Shown here one piece after another: positions 29,141-37,940 of a DNA stretch of 64,000 bases. Source of the stretch: Pradoshia sp. D12 (GTDB lineage Bacteria; Bacillota; Bacilli; Bacillales; Pradoshiaceae); assembly GCF_008935075.1 (NCBI RefSeq), contig NZ_CP044545.1, positions 1,453,501 to 1,517,500 of the forward strand, written 5' to 3'. Both the position numbers and the translations under genes were made by a program. Under the pieces are notes generated by a model. The model saw nothing but the letters and a program-made list of their open reading frames with translations, did no database searches and was not told the DNA's origin. Position 1 is the first letter of the stretch, and each line of letters starts with the position of its first letter.

Positions 29141-29154
29141 AGCAGGTGTATGAA

Positions 29155-30630
29155 ATGAATAGTTTAAAAGCTTCACAGGAATATAGACAGGCGAAGTTCG
29201 CTTTAGGTATTTCTTTGATACTTACAATCATTTTTCTGCTAAATGTCTATGATTTCAAAAGTATGGAAAGTAGAGGATTTTTCTTATGGATGTTTGGGAT
29301 TTATACCTGCTTTACTGCCATACAGGGCATTTTGCTGAGGAGAATGAAAATAGACTTACTGGAAAAAGGAGATATTTCGATTATTACCAGGAGGTTGGGG
29401 ATTATTCAACTGGCAAGTCTATTCAGCGGGAATGTCTTTTTGACAGCAGCTGCGTTGATCTTGATTAAAAAGAAGAAAAATCTCTATTACTCTCTTGGAA
29501 TTTATATGCTATTGGTTGATTGCTTTGTAATAGGTGTTTCTGCCCTTAATTTGTTTAAACCGTATGTGTCAAACAGTTTTATGACAGGAATGGCTACCTT
29601 GATTGCGATAACATTGTTCCATCTGTTAGGTGTTTTGTTGCTCCTGAAAGGGAGACTGCATAAGAAGGCATCCATCGTTGTCGCTATTTTCTTTCTGTTG
29701 AGCACCCTTACCGGAAATCTGTTTTCTCTAGTGTTTGGAATAACGATCCTACTAAGGGCTAGAAATCTGCAGTATGGTGTTAAGACAGAGTGGGAATCAA
29801 TATGGGAAAGGTTATCAAAGCATTTTGCAGCGATGCTGAGTTTGTTTTTTATCATCTTTCTGTTCATGATTTCAGTGTGCAGTATGTTTACTTTTGAAAT
29901 GAGTCTTGCAATCGAAAATAATTACGGAGCAATCTTGCAATCTCCGAGTCTCGTTTATCCATTCGGTACGGATAATTTCGGCAGGGACGTTTTTTCCAGG
30001 CTTGTATTCGGTGCTAGAATATCACTCATTGTTGGTTTCCTGGCTACCCTTATTCCTGTATTGATCGGAGGATTCCTAGGTGCCATCTCAGGCTATTATG
30101 GCAGACATACTGATAATATCATCATGCGGCTTTTAGATATTTTATATGCTATCCCAGGTATTTTGCTGGCGATTACAATCATTGCTGCCTTTGGAGCTAA
30201 TACTGTTAATTTGATTATCGCCTTAAGCGTAGGGGCTATTCCTACATATGCCAGGACGATGCGCGCTAATGTGCTCCAGGTTTCTAATTATGAATTTGTA
30301 GAGGCTTCGAGGGCTCTTGGAGTAAAGGATCGTGCCATCATTTTCAAACATATCATCCCTAACTCCATGGCTCCTATGATCGTGAAATCCACTTTAACAA
30401 TAGGTGCAGCTGTCATATCGACAAGCAGCTTAAGTTATCTTGGACTTGGGGTTGAACCACATATACCAGAATGGGGAAATATTTTGCGAATTGGAAGCGC
30501 CTACTTGGAATCTAATCCTTATCTTGCTATTTTTCCTGGAGTAGCAATCGTTTTGCTTGTGTTGTCATTCAATTTTCTTGGGGATGGTCTGAGGGATGCA
30601 CTTGATCCTAAGCTTGATCGATCATCCTGA
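29155..30630 (+). CDS. Peptide ABC transporter permease, OppC-like with long N-terminal membrane extension
   Basis: The 491-residue permease has a canonical OppC/DppC part beginning near residue 215 (SIWERLSKHFAAMLSLFF) and including PFGTDNFGRDVFSRLVFGAR and the EAA loop ASRALGVKDRAIIFKHIIPNS. The extra 210 residues ahead of it hold about six predicted hydrophobic helices, which is not normal for OppC. ATG 29155 has GCAGGTG 6 bp upstream. It lies 14 bp after the OppB-like gene, and the binding-protein gene follows. Confidence 0.88.
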   Translation: MNSLKASQEYRQAKFALGISLILTIIFLLNVYDFKSMESRGFFLWMFGIYTCFTAIQGILLRRMKIDLLEKGDISIITRRLGIIQLASLFSGNVFLTAAALILIKKKKNLYYSLGIYMLLVDCFVIGVSALNLFKPYVSNSFMTGMATLIAITLFHLLGVLLLLKGRLHKKASIVVAIFFLLSTLTGNLFSLVFGITILLRARNLQYGVKTEWESIWERLSKHFAAMLSLFFIIFLFMISVCSMFTFEMSLAIENNYGAILQSPSLVYPFGTDNFGRDVFSRLVFGARISLIVGFLATLIPVLIGGFLGAISGYYGRHTDNIIMRLLDILYAIPGILLAITIIAAFGANTVNLIIALSVGAIPTYARTMRANVLQVSNYEFVEASRALGVKDRAIIFKHIIPNSMAPMIVKSTLTIGAAVISTSSLSYLGLGVEPHIPEWGNILRIGSAYLESNPYLAIFPGVAIVLLVLSFNFLGDGLRDALDPKLDRSS

Positions 30631-30677
30631 TTATGAAAAGAAGCTTTATCAAATATGAATCATTTGGGGGAGTTTTT

Positions 30678-32486
30678 TTGAAGATAAAAGGATTTATGCC
30701 GTTATTGCTTGTATTCTTATTGGTTCTTAGCGCATGCACAGTCCAAACAAAAGATGATGTAAGTAATAAAGTTAATGATGGTGAAAAAAAGGAAGCTATT
30801 GAGATTGAAATATTGAGTACGAGTGCCAACGAGTCAGATGTAAATATTCTTCGTGATCAACTTACGAAAAATGGATTTGAAGTCAAATTGAATCTTCAAC
30901 CGGATTTCGGAAGCTTTAAAGCACAGGAAGATGCAGGCAATTTCGATGTGTCTATGTCGAGTTGGACCACAGTTACGGGTAATCCGGATTATGCGGTGCG
31001 ATCGTTGTTTATAACAGGAGGGGATTATAGCATTATATCAGATCCTAAATTGGATAAATTGATTAATAAAGCATCTACTCAAACTCCAGAAGAATATAAA
31101 GGAACCTACAAAGAGTTAGAAGACCACCTTGTATTTGAAAAGGCTTATATTGCTCCTTTGTATATATCCAACAAAAATCAAGCGGTTAATACAGATATAT
31201 TAAAGGAAAAATCCGTACGTTTGTCGAAGTCGCGGGCCTTGGCGTGGGATTCAATTGATTTTGCCGATACTACAAAGCGTGATAAGGAACCTTTGAAATT
31301 GACACAGTCGATGTCTACGCTAACTTCTCTTGATCCAATCAAAGGGAATGATGGTTCCATCAACCAATTGAATACGAATATGTATATACGTTTGGTGAAT
31401 TTGACTGACGATGATAAAATCACCTCGGATGCATCCTTATCGTTGAATCATGCCATTGCTGAAGGAAATACGGAATATTATTTTGTACTCAGAAATGACA
31501 TTCGGTTTGCTAAAGTAGAAAATAAAAAGGCAGTTGACTCAGGTGAAAGAGTCGGAGCAGAAGATGTCATATTTTCCTTGAATCGTGCGAAAGACAAAGA
31601 TTCCGTACCGGACCACAGAACATACAGCTTGCATGAGCATATCAAGAAAGTAGAAATCGTTGAGGACGTGGCGAGCCTTGAATCAGTGAAGCTTTCCAAT
31701 GAGAAAGGCACCGTAAAGGACGCTCTTAATAAAGATCTGGAAAGTGAAATAACGGGACTAGTCAAAGCAAAAGAGGATGCCGATCAAAAAAATGGGAAGT
31801 ATCAAGTCGTAAAAATGACAACAACTGAGCCATTCCCACAGGTGTTGAATTATCTGGCCCACCAATCTGCAGGAATTGTTTCGAAAAAACAAGTTGAAAG
31901 CATCAATACTTATGATGTAGCTTCTTTCGATGTCAAGAAAGATATCCCTTATGGAGATCAAAGTACGGTAACCGAGGGCAGCCAATATAATAACACGTTA
32001 TATACAAGCGGACCTTATATAATGCTGTACAAAAATGACTATGAAGCTGTATTCCAAAAGAACCCTGCTTATATGGAAGGGGGAGAATACGAACCATATA
32101 TTAATAGAGTTTCCGTACGATTTATCAAAGACCCTGATAGCGCATTTAGTGCACTACGAAGCAGTGAAATCGACATGCTATCCGGTGTACCAGAAACAAA
32201 GTTTGATATTCTTAAGGAAGACAGCAAGATGAAACTACAAAGCATCCAGAGTAATGCCGTTTCTTACTTGTTATTTAACACGAAAAATCGTGATGTTGCA
32301 CAAAGTGAGAACTTAAGAAAGGCAGTTCTTTATTCCATTAATCAGGATGAGTTCATTCAATTCTATAAAGGCGATAAAGCAAAGGCTATTTCAACCGTCA
32401 GCCCGCTTGTTGATACAGGTAACGAATTATCCCCTGATGCTGAAAAAGTCAAAAAAGCTTTAGAAGCCTATCGCTCTGAAAAGTAA
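30678..32486 (+). CDS. Peptide-binding lipoprotein, SBP_bac_5 family, apparently circularly permuted
   Basis: The 602-residue lipoprotein has signal MKIKGFMPLLLVFLLVLSAC with C20 as the lipidated residue. Residues about 45-195 read like the normal C-terminal part of DppA/OppA proteins (KNGFEVKL, NFDVSMSSW, the NPDYAVRSLF region, SDPKLDKLINKA, YIAPLYISN). The usual mature N-terminus (LKLTQSMSTLTSLDP) begins only near residue 207, and the protein stops at SPDAEKVKKALEAY, where canonical members continue. TTG 30678 is preceded by GGGGGAG; an upstream ATG at 30633 has no site. It delivers peptides to the adjacent permeases. Confidence 0.85.
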   Translation: MKIKGFMPLLLVFLLVLSACTVQTKDDVSNKVNDGEKKEAIEIEILSTSANESDVNILRDQLTKNGFEVKLNLQPDFGSFKAQEDAGNFDVSMSSWTTVTGNPDYAVRSLFITGGDYSIISDPKLDKLINKASTQTPEEYKGTYKELEDHLVFEKAYIAPLYISNKNQAVNTDILKEKSVRLSKSRALAWDSIDFADTTKRDKEPLKLTQSMSTLTSLDPIKGNDGSINQLNTNMYIRLVNLTDDDKITSDASLSLNHAIAEGNTEYYFVLRNDIRFAKVENKKAVDSGERVGAEDVIFSLNRAKDKDSVPDHRTYSLHEHIKKVEIVEDVASLESVKLSNEKGTVKDALNKDLESEITGLVKAKEDADQKNGKYQVVKMTTTEPFPQVLNYLAHQSAGIVSKKQVESINTYDVASFDVKKDIPYGDQSTVTEGSQYNNTLYTSGPYIMLYKNDYEAVFQKNPAYMEGGEYEPYINRVSVRFIKDPDSAFSALRSSEIDMLSGVPETKFDILKEDSKMKLQSIQSNAVSYLLFNTKNRDVAQSENLRKAVLYSINQDEFIQFYKGDKAKAISTVSPLVDTGNELSPDAEKVKKALEAYRSEK

Positions 32487-32497
32487 ATAGAAACAAA

Positions 32498-32525
32498 AAA
32501 AGAATCCCGAAAAGGATTCTTTTTT
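32498..32525 (+). terminator. Terminator after the peptide transporter operon
   Basis: AAAAGAATCC pairs with GGATTCTTTT around a short A-rich loop. Confidence 0.92.
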
Positions 32526-32649
32526 GTTCAGTATGACTGATTAAGAATATATTCTGTATATACAAAATACGAAACTGGGAAAGGAAAACAAACTGATTTT
32601 CTATCGCCGGGTTCAATTATGGTATTGATTAGTTATAGGTATTTATAAT

Positions 32650-33414
32650 TTACCAGCCTCTCGAAGCCCCGCCGCCGCCAGATGAACCGCCACCGCCGCC
32701 GCGATTTCCACCTCCACGACCTCCGCCGTTCCTTGAAAATGCAGACAGAATGTGAAGAAGCATATAAGTAAATGTACCACCAAAGAAAGTCATATCAATA
32801 ATGATAAATGTAACAAGTGCAGCTCCTATTAATAGTTTTTTCCAGGTCGCCATACCGCCTTCATTATTTACTTCGGAGACATAAGCTTTCGAATCGGTTG
32901 ATTCATTTAGTTGATATTCCTGAGAGACGACATTAAATAATTCCTTATACGTATTGATGACAGCCTCGTTAGGTTGGTTAGATTGCATATATGGAATAGT
33001 ATACGTGTCCAATATTCTGCCAACCTTTCCATCAGGCAATGCCCCTTCAAGACCGTATCCAACTTCAATACGGGCTTTTCTATCCTTATTCGCTATTAAT
33101 AAAAGGACACCATTATTAAGTTCCTTATCACCTAGCTCATATGTACGGAAGGCATCCAGTGCGTATTCTTCAGGTGTTTGATTATCTAAAGTATTTACGG
33201 TTAACACAGCAATTTGGGCTTTTGTTTGATCTTCCAATGTACGACCTAACTGAATCAACTGTTGTTTCTCACTGTCATCTAATAGATTGGCGAAATCCTG
33301 AACGTAAATATCCCCTTGTGGTTTGGGAACAGCTGCGGACACTGGACTTCCAATCAAGCTGACCAATAAGAATAAGAAAGTCGCCATTGAGTGGAGAATT
33401 CTTTTAAACATCAT
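32650..33414 (-). CDS. TPM domain protein, secreted and membrane-anchored
   Basis: The 254-residue protein has a signal peptide ending near [13 protein letters not shown]_phosphatase domain follows (about 32-150: [30 protein letters not shown]). After it come a transmembrane region near 190-215 and a Gly/Arg/Ser-rich tail. The family is found with LemA and is linked to membrane or protein quality control. The start codon overlaps the lemA stop by four bases (ATGA), so the two are translationally coupled. The glycine-rich tail should be flexible and cytoplasm- or wall-exposed. Confidence 0.88.
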   Translation of the reverse strand: MMFKRILHSMATFLFLLVSLIGSPVSAAVPKPQGDIYVQDFANLLDDSEKQQLIQLGRTLEDQTKAQIAVLTVNTLDNQTPEEYALDAFRTYELGDKELNNGVLLLIANKDRKARIEVGYGLEGALPDGKVGRILDTYTIPYMQSNQPNEAVINTYKELFNVVSQEYQLNESTDSKAYVSEVNNEGGMATWKKLLIGAALVTFIIIDMTFFGGTFTYMLLHILSAFSRNGGGRGGGNRGGGGGSSGGGGASRGW

Positions 33415-33986
33415 TCAGTTCCATTAAAATCTACTGTCGGTGCCTGCTCTGCGCCATCAGCAGCTTTAAAATATTCCTTGCTATCAAAATTAAATAATCC
33501 GGCAATCAAGGCACCGGGAAATTGCTTCACTTTTTTATTATAAGTGGATACTTCCGTATTATAATCCTGTCTTGCTACAGCAATCCGATTTTCAGTACCG
33601 GCCAGTTCATCCATTAATTGCTGGAAACTTTGATTGGCCTTCAGATCAGGATAGTTTTCAACAACAACTAATAGTCGATTTAATGCACCTGTAAGTTCAT
33701 CATTGGCCGTTGCTTGTTCCTGCGGTGTATTAGCACCGGCAAGATTTGCACGAGCAGTTGAGACATCATTTATAACGGCTTCTTCATGCTCGGCATACCC
33801 TTTAACGGTATTAACTAAATTAGGAATTAAGTCCATCCTTCTTTGTAATTGGTTGTCGATCTGGGAATAAGCTTTATCGACATTCTCTTCTGCGTTCACA
33901 AAGCCATTATAACTCGAAGCAAACATAGCGATTATAATGCCAATAACCACAACCCCAGCAAGTAATATGATTGATCCTCTTTTCAA
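33411..33986 (-). CDS. lemA: LemA family protein
   Basis: The 191-residue protein is an N-terminal membrane anchor (about 4-24) followed by a helical bundle with the LemA signature ([19 protein letters not shown], then [11 protein letters not shown]). The start is TTG with AAAGGAG 10 bp upstream. It is the first gene of a two-gene minus-strand unit with the TPM protein, a pairing that is widespread in bacteria. The molecular function of LemA proteins is not settled. Confidence 0.9.
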   Translation of the reverse strand: MKRGSIILLAGVVVIGIIIAMFASSYNGFVNAEENVDKAYSQIDNQLQRRMDLIPNLVNTVKGYAEHEEAVINDVSTARANLAGANTPQEQATANDELTGALNRLLVVVENYPDLKANQSFQQLMDELAGTENRIAVARQDYNTEVSTYNKKVKQFPGALIAGLFNFDSKEYFKAADGAEQAPTVDFNGTE

Positions 33987-34411
33987 TATTTTTGCACTCC
34001 TTTCTTACACTATATAACGTTTGATGGGTGAAAAAGTTTCATTAATCATCATACCCCTAAATATAAAAAAGCAATCTTAGTTGAAAGGCTTCATTTCCTA
34101 ATTATAATTGGGTTTACCTAATAAAAAGAATGTTTTAATTAATATTCTTGCCAAATTGTCAGGTTAGTATAGTAAAGAGAAATGTTAAAGAGAGGTCAGT
34201 CTAAATCAGATAATAATTTGCAAGCAAGTTGAAGCCAATTGAATAAAATGCGACAGAGTACTGTCGGCCATTTATTATCTAAACAGTATAGGAAGAGTTT
34301 TGTTGAACTATTCTCCAAGTTCTAGGTGATAACCTGGCTATTGTATTAAATGGTTAAAGGGTTGTGAATTGAGGAATATATTGACTATCTTATTCTTGGA
34401 AGGGGTTGTTT
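33987..34411. other. Intergenic region, no gene seen
   Basis: This 425 bp divergent gap between lemA and the broken sensory-protein gene shows no supported ORF or RNA structure. It should hold the lemA promoter on the minus strand, but I could not pick a convincing pair of elements. Confidence 0.4.
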
Positions 34412-35132
34412 ATGATTAGACGGGAGTTAAATACTCTTGTCTTTATCTTAATTGTGGTTATTAATGCTTTGGCTAACTTGCTGCCAATCAACGGTCAGAC
34501 GACAGGAGAAATATCAAATCGAATTGATGTATTAATCACACGTGCAGGTTACGCATTTTCTATCTGGTCTTTAATATTTTAATAGGTATATGGATTATTC
34601 GACAGTATCCAAGGGAGCGTCGAGGATTGCCTGTTTATACAAATACTAGCATTATATTTATGTTAAGCGGGCTATTGAACTGTACGTGGATCCTGACCTG
34701 GCATTATGAATATTTCATAGCTAGTCTTGCTGTTATGTTTACCTATTTAATCAGTTTGATCATCTTGTATAGGCGAATGAAAAATAGCAATCCTGGCTTA
34801 TTAGACATCGCACCATTTTCAATCAATCTTGGATGGATTAGTGTTGCGACAATTGTTAATGTAGCTTATGTATTGAAAGAATATGGGTGGGACGGCTTTG
34901 ATTTATCCGGTGAGATATGGACAGCTATTATGCTTGTGGTTGGTACAGGACTGGCGATTATCTTTAAATTTAATTTGTCTTTGTTTGGGCATACAATGCG
35001 ATTGGAATTCGTAATCAGGAGACTTCAGAGGGCATTGCCTACATGGCATATGGGTTGGCTGTTATCATCTTTATTGCATCATGTATCCCGGTAAACAAAC
35101 AAAAACAAACATATAATCACAACGTAAGGTAG
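34412..35132 (+). pseudogene. Tryptophan-rich sensory protein (TspO/MBR-like), two frameshifts
   Basis: Three frames together encode one TspO-related membrane protein of about 240 residues. Frame one starts at ATG 34412 ([15 protein letters not shown]) and stops at TAA after IWSLIF near 34577. The next frame continues through [12 protein letters not shown] to about 34975. The third carries the conserved FVWAYNAIGIRNQE to TAG at 35132. Intact homologues read these segments as one chain. Either the gene is dead or the assembly has two indel errors. Confidence 0.8.
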
Positions 35133-35143
35133 ATAAATAGTTA

Positions 35144-35461
35144 ATGTTAAAGAGGCTGGGACAAATAAAACGAAATAAAGACAATAGAGCTCAGCATAAT
35201 CCTCCTTCAAATATACCGATCAGAATGCTAGTTTATAAATTTGAAAGGGATATGAAGGGTATACATAAAAGAAAGTTTGGAGAATTATTCCGTGATTGGC
35301 TGAACCGGATTCATTTAAATAATGATGAGCTGAATCGTCAATTAAGCGAAATATATGAAAGATCTCGTTATGGGGAAGAGGATATTCCGAAAAACGATGT
35401 AAAGGTATTTAAAGAGATGCTTAAGCAAATTAAGAAACAATTGGATAAATCAGCTGAATAA
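35144..35461 (+). CDS. DUF4129-like C-terminal fragment
   Basis: This 105-residue basic protein resembles the cytoplasmic C-terminal helix-rich end of DUF4129 proteins (EWL-type segment FRDWLNRI, then LSEIYERSRYGEEDI). Such domains normally follow several membrane helices in proteins near MoxR/DUF58/transglutaminase genes, none of which are here. The ribosome binding site is weak. It follows a pseudogene by 11 bp, so this is more likely a remnant than an intact gene. Confidence 0.45.
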   Translation: MLKRLGQIKRNKDNRAQHNPPSNIPIRMLVYKFERDMKGIHKRKFGELFRDWLNRIHLNNDELNRQLSEIYERSRYGEEDIPKNDVKVFKEMLKQIKKQLDKSAE

Positions 35462-35774
35462 TTGGATATAAATAGATATGATAAGCACCGACTGGATAAT
35501 AAATAACAAAAATATATTATAGCACGTGCAATAATGAATTAAATTTATAGCAATGTAATAATACAGCTGCCCACAGATTTTCTTCTAGAAGGATAAAAAT
35601 TTCATGATTATTAGTTAGATAAATAAGTAAAAGGGCTTATCTTCCTTAAATATTAAAATGACTTTGGGCATCTTTTCATATCCGTAGGTAACGACTTATA
35701 CTAAAAATATAAATTAGTCAGAATATTTGGTATTATGGAATTGGAAAAACTCTAAAGCAGGGAGGATGAAAGAT
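35462..35774 (+). other. Intergenic region, nothing recognised
   Basis: This 313 bp AT-rich stretch shows no ORF with a binding site and no terminator-like hairpin. Confidence 0.4.
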
Positions 35775-36149
35775 TTGTTGATTCATTCACACGAAAAGAG
35801 TTTACATAAAAATAGAAGCAGGATAAGTACACAGGTACCCTATATGGATAATCCGGATCAAAAACTTGATGTTTTATTAAATGTAGCCGGGAATGTACTT
35901 TTGGTTCAAGGTTATCTGATGGAATTTGAGAAGATGATTCAATTATCTAAAGATGCAAAAAGGATAAAGAGACAGTACATAAAAATTATGAATTATATTA
36001 ATGCGGAATTGCATGAAGATTATCGGGAATATTATTCAGAACGTGCCCAAACTTTATATGCTGAGTATATGAGATCATCTAAAAAAAGAAACTTTGGAGG
36101 AATCCATATACTTCATAGATACATACCACAGCGTAAATCCATCTATTAA
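35775..36149 (+). CDS. Hypothetical protein, 124 residues
   Basis: I do not recognise a family. The protein is basic and probably all-helical after a disordered N-terminus, with a conserved-looking core (LDVLLNVAGNVLLVQGYLMEF) and many Tyr/Lys/Arg residues in the second half. TTG 35775 has GGGAGG 9 bp upstream. ATG 35766 abuts that site and the frame opens earlier at 35727. A terminator follows. No membrane segment or signal peptide is evident. Confidence 0.6.
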   Translation: MLIHSHEKSLHKNRSRISTQVPYMDNPDQKLDVLLNVAGNVLLVQGYLMEFEKMIQLSKDAKRIKRQYIKIMNYINAELHEDYREYYSERAQTLYAEYMRSSKKRNFGGIHILHRYIPQRKSIY

Positions 36150-36180
36150 TAACTAATCATATTATTTTTCTGATCTTTAT

Positions 36181-36216
36181 AAGAGCCTCATTTCCTTTTT
36201 AGGGAATGAGGCTCTT
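36181..36216. terminator. Terminator hairpin after the hypothetical gene
   Basis: AAGAGCCTCATT pairs perfectly with AATGAGGCTCTT with an inner CC/GG pair. The T tract is short. Confidence 0.75.
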
Positions 36217-36383
36217 AGTTTATTTTACAATACTAGGAATACTTAGGAAAAAAGTATATACTTCGACAAAACTTGTTATTATACTAGGACTATAGACTTG
36301 TTTTACCAAAAATTACAAATAGGTAAAGTGTATAAAACTTTTCAATAATCCAGTAACGAAGGGTAAGAAGTGATGTGGAATGT

Positions 36384-37037
36384 ATGAGTAAAATAAATAT
36401 TCTTATAGGAGAGAGTCAGGCCATTATTCGTGATGGATTATTTATGATTTTGAAGGATGAACATGACTTTGAAATGACAGGTTGTGCTGGAGATACTGAT
36501 AGTCTTATAAAAATGATGTCTGAGCAAAAACCAGATGTAATACTCCTTGATAGCAATCTTCCTCCAAATGGAGGGAATGAAGCCTTAGCAATCATTAAAA
36601 ATGCCTATCCTTCCAGTCAAATAATCATGCTTGCAGCGGATACAAATGAAGATGAAATCATCGATAGTATCAAAAAGGGAACAACCGGGTATATTTTAAA
36701 AAATGTGGAAACGAAGCATCTTCTTTATTCAATTAGGCAATGCGTGAATGGGCATATCGTACTGCCCTCTATTATTCAAAAGAATTTAATTATGTATTTA
36801 CAAAATGAACCATCATCGCCAATACCAATTAAACTGGAGAAACAGGGAATTAACCTGAACGATCGGGAACATGACATTATTAAACTATTGTCAGAAGGGC
36901 ATACAAATGAACAAATAGCCCACTATTTATTCTTATCTAATGGTACAGTTAAGAATTATGTAAGTCAGCTATACAGAAAGTTTAAAGTAAATAACCGTTC
37001 AGAATTGATGGCTTATATATATTCTTTAGTGAATTAA
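36384..37037 (+). CDS. LuxR/NarL-type response regulator with atypical receiver
   Basis: The 217-residue regulator has a receiver domain (1-125) and a LuxR helix-turn-helix (about 155-215, NLNDREHDIIKLLSEGHTNEQIA). The phospho-acceptor aspartate is present in VILLDSNLP and the late lysine in YILKN. The acidic pair at the N-terminus is reduced to GES and the usual Thr/Ser is alanine (MLAAD), so phosphorylation may be weak or absent. No histidine kinase is encoded nearby. The frame opens at GTG 36375; ATG 36384 gives the family N-terminus. Confidence 0.82.
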   Translation: MSKINILIGESQAIIRDGLFMILKDEHDFEMTGCAGDTDSLIKMMSEQKPDVILLDSNLPPNGGNEALAIIKNAYPSSQIIMLAADTNEDEIIDSIKKGTTGYILKNVETKHLLYSIRQCVNGHIVLPSIIQKNLIMYLQNEPSSPIPIKLEKQGINLNDREHDIIKLLSEGHTNEQIAHYLFLSNGTVKNYVSQLYRKFKVNNRSELMAYIYSLVN

Positions 37038-37060
37038 ATAAATAGGAATGAAATAGTCGA

Positions 37061-37810
37061 TTGAACTTCACCCAAGAATGGTCGATAAATAGAGTGGGAT
37101 TCTTTTTAATACTCACTAAATTATTGATTAGGCTGCTAGAAATGAAAAGAGGTGAGCTATCTTTGTTTAGTCATTATTATACCTATGGATTCATGTCGCC
37201 GGCTGTATTCATCAAGATAGCTGAAGAGGCCAAACTTATTGTACCGCTTGAAAGGTTAATTATCCGCCAAGTATTCCAGCAAATTAAGGTATGTAAAAGG
37301 GAAGGGATATATATTCAACTTATTTCAATAAATATATCTGTTATTCATTTTTCACAGGAGGACTTTGTTGAATTTTTTGCAGAAGCATTAAAAGAATATG
37401 GGTTAACCGGGAAAGAAATTGGTATTGAAGTGATCGAAACTATCATGATGCATGATAAACAGGAAAATAATCATTTATTACAACAGCTCCGTCAAATGGG
37501 GATACAAGTCAGTATTGACGATTTTGGAACCGGATATAGTTCATTTAGTTATTTAAATCAATTGGCTGTTGACACTTTAAAGATTGATAAAAGCTTTGTT
37601 GATGATTTCGAAAGTAATAGTAAAATCATTTCTGCTATTATTTCGATGTCACATTCTCTAAATTTGAAAGTAATCGCTGAAGGTGTGGAGACGGATAAGC
37701 AGATGGCATTTCTAAAAAGTATCCGCTGTGACGAAGTCCAAGGTTATTTATATTCAGAACCTGTGCCTGCACATGAACTAAAAACAAAGCTTAGGAGAAT
37801 CGCTAATTAA
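37061..37810 (+). CDS. Degenerate EAL domain protein
   Basis: Most c-di-GMP phosphodiesterase motifs are present: the SINIS segment, IEVIET, DDFGTGYSSFSYL, LKIDKSFV, VIAEGVET and QGYLYSEP. However, the first 45 residues do not match an EAL domain, and the glutamate of the EAL signature itself is missing (the region reads LLEMKRGELSLF before GFMSPAVFI). The TTG start at 37061 has no ribosome binding site. I infer an N-terminally degraded gene that lost its sensor and GGDEF parts. It may act only as a c-di-GMP binder, or not be expressed. Confidence 0.6.
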   Translation: MNFTQEWSINRVGFFLILTKLLIRLLEMKRGELSLFSHYYTYGFMSPAVFIKIAEEAKLIVPLERLIIRQVFQQIKVCKREGIYIQLISINISVIHFSQEDFVEFFAEALKEYGLTGKEIGIEVIETIMMHDKQENNHLLQQLRQMGIQVSIDDFGTGYSSFSYLNQLAVDTLKIDKSFVDDFESNSKIISAIISMSHSLNLKVIAEGVETDKQMAFLKSIRCDEVQGYLYSEPVPAHELKTKLRRIAN

Positions 37811-37824
37811 CTAGTAAATTAGGT

Positions 37825-37857
37825 CCTTGTTCTTATGCATAGAACAAGAGGCTTTTT
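37825..37857 (+). terminator. Terminator after the EAL gene
   Basis: CCTTGTTCT pairs with AGAACAAGAGG around an AT-rich loop, followed by CTTTTTAG. Confidence 0.75.
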
Positions 37858-37887
37858 AGTTGAGGGAAAGTATCTGTCCAAAAATAA

Positions 37888-37932
37888 AAAACGCGAGCAA
37901 GGCTATTAGGATCTATTGCCTTCTCGCGTTTT
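37888..37932 (-). terminator. Terminator of the DsbA-family gene
   Basis: AAAACGCGAG pairs with CTCGCGTTTT, with an AAGG/CCTT extension one base further in. On the minus strand the stem is followed by a T-rich tract. Confidence 0.85.
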
Positions 37933-37940
37933 ATTCAATT

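Noticed and set aside
32690-32735. Short GC-rich repeat of CCGCC-like units
   Set aside because: These are glycine codons of the Gly-rich tail of the TPM protein, not a regulatory or CRISPR repeat.
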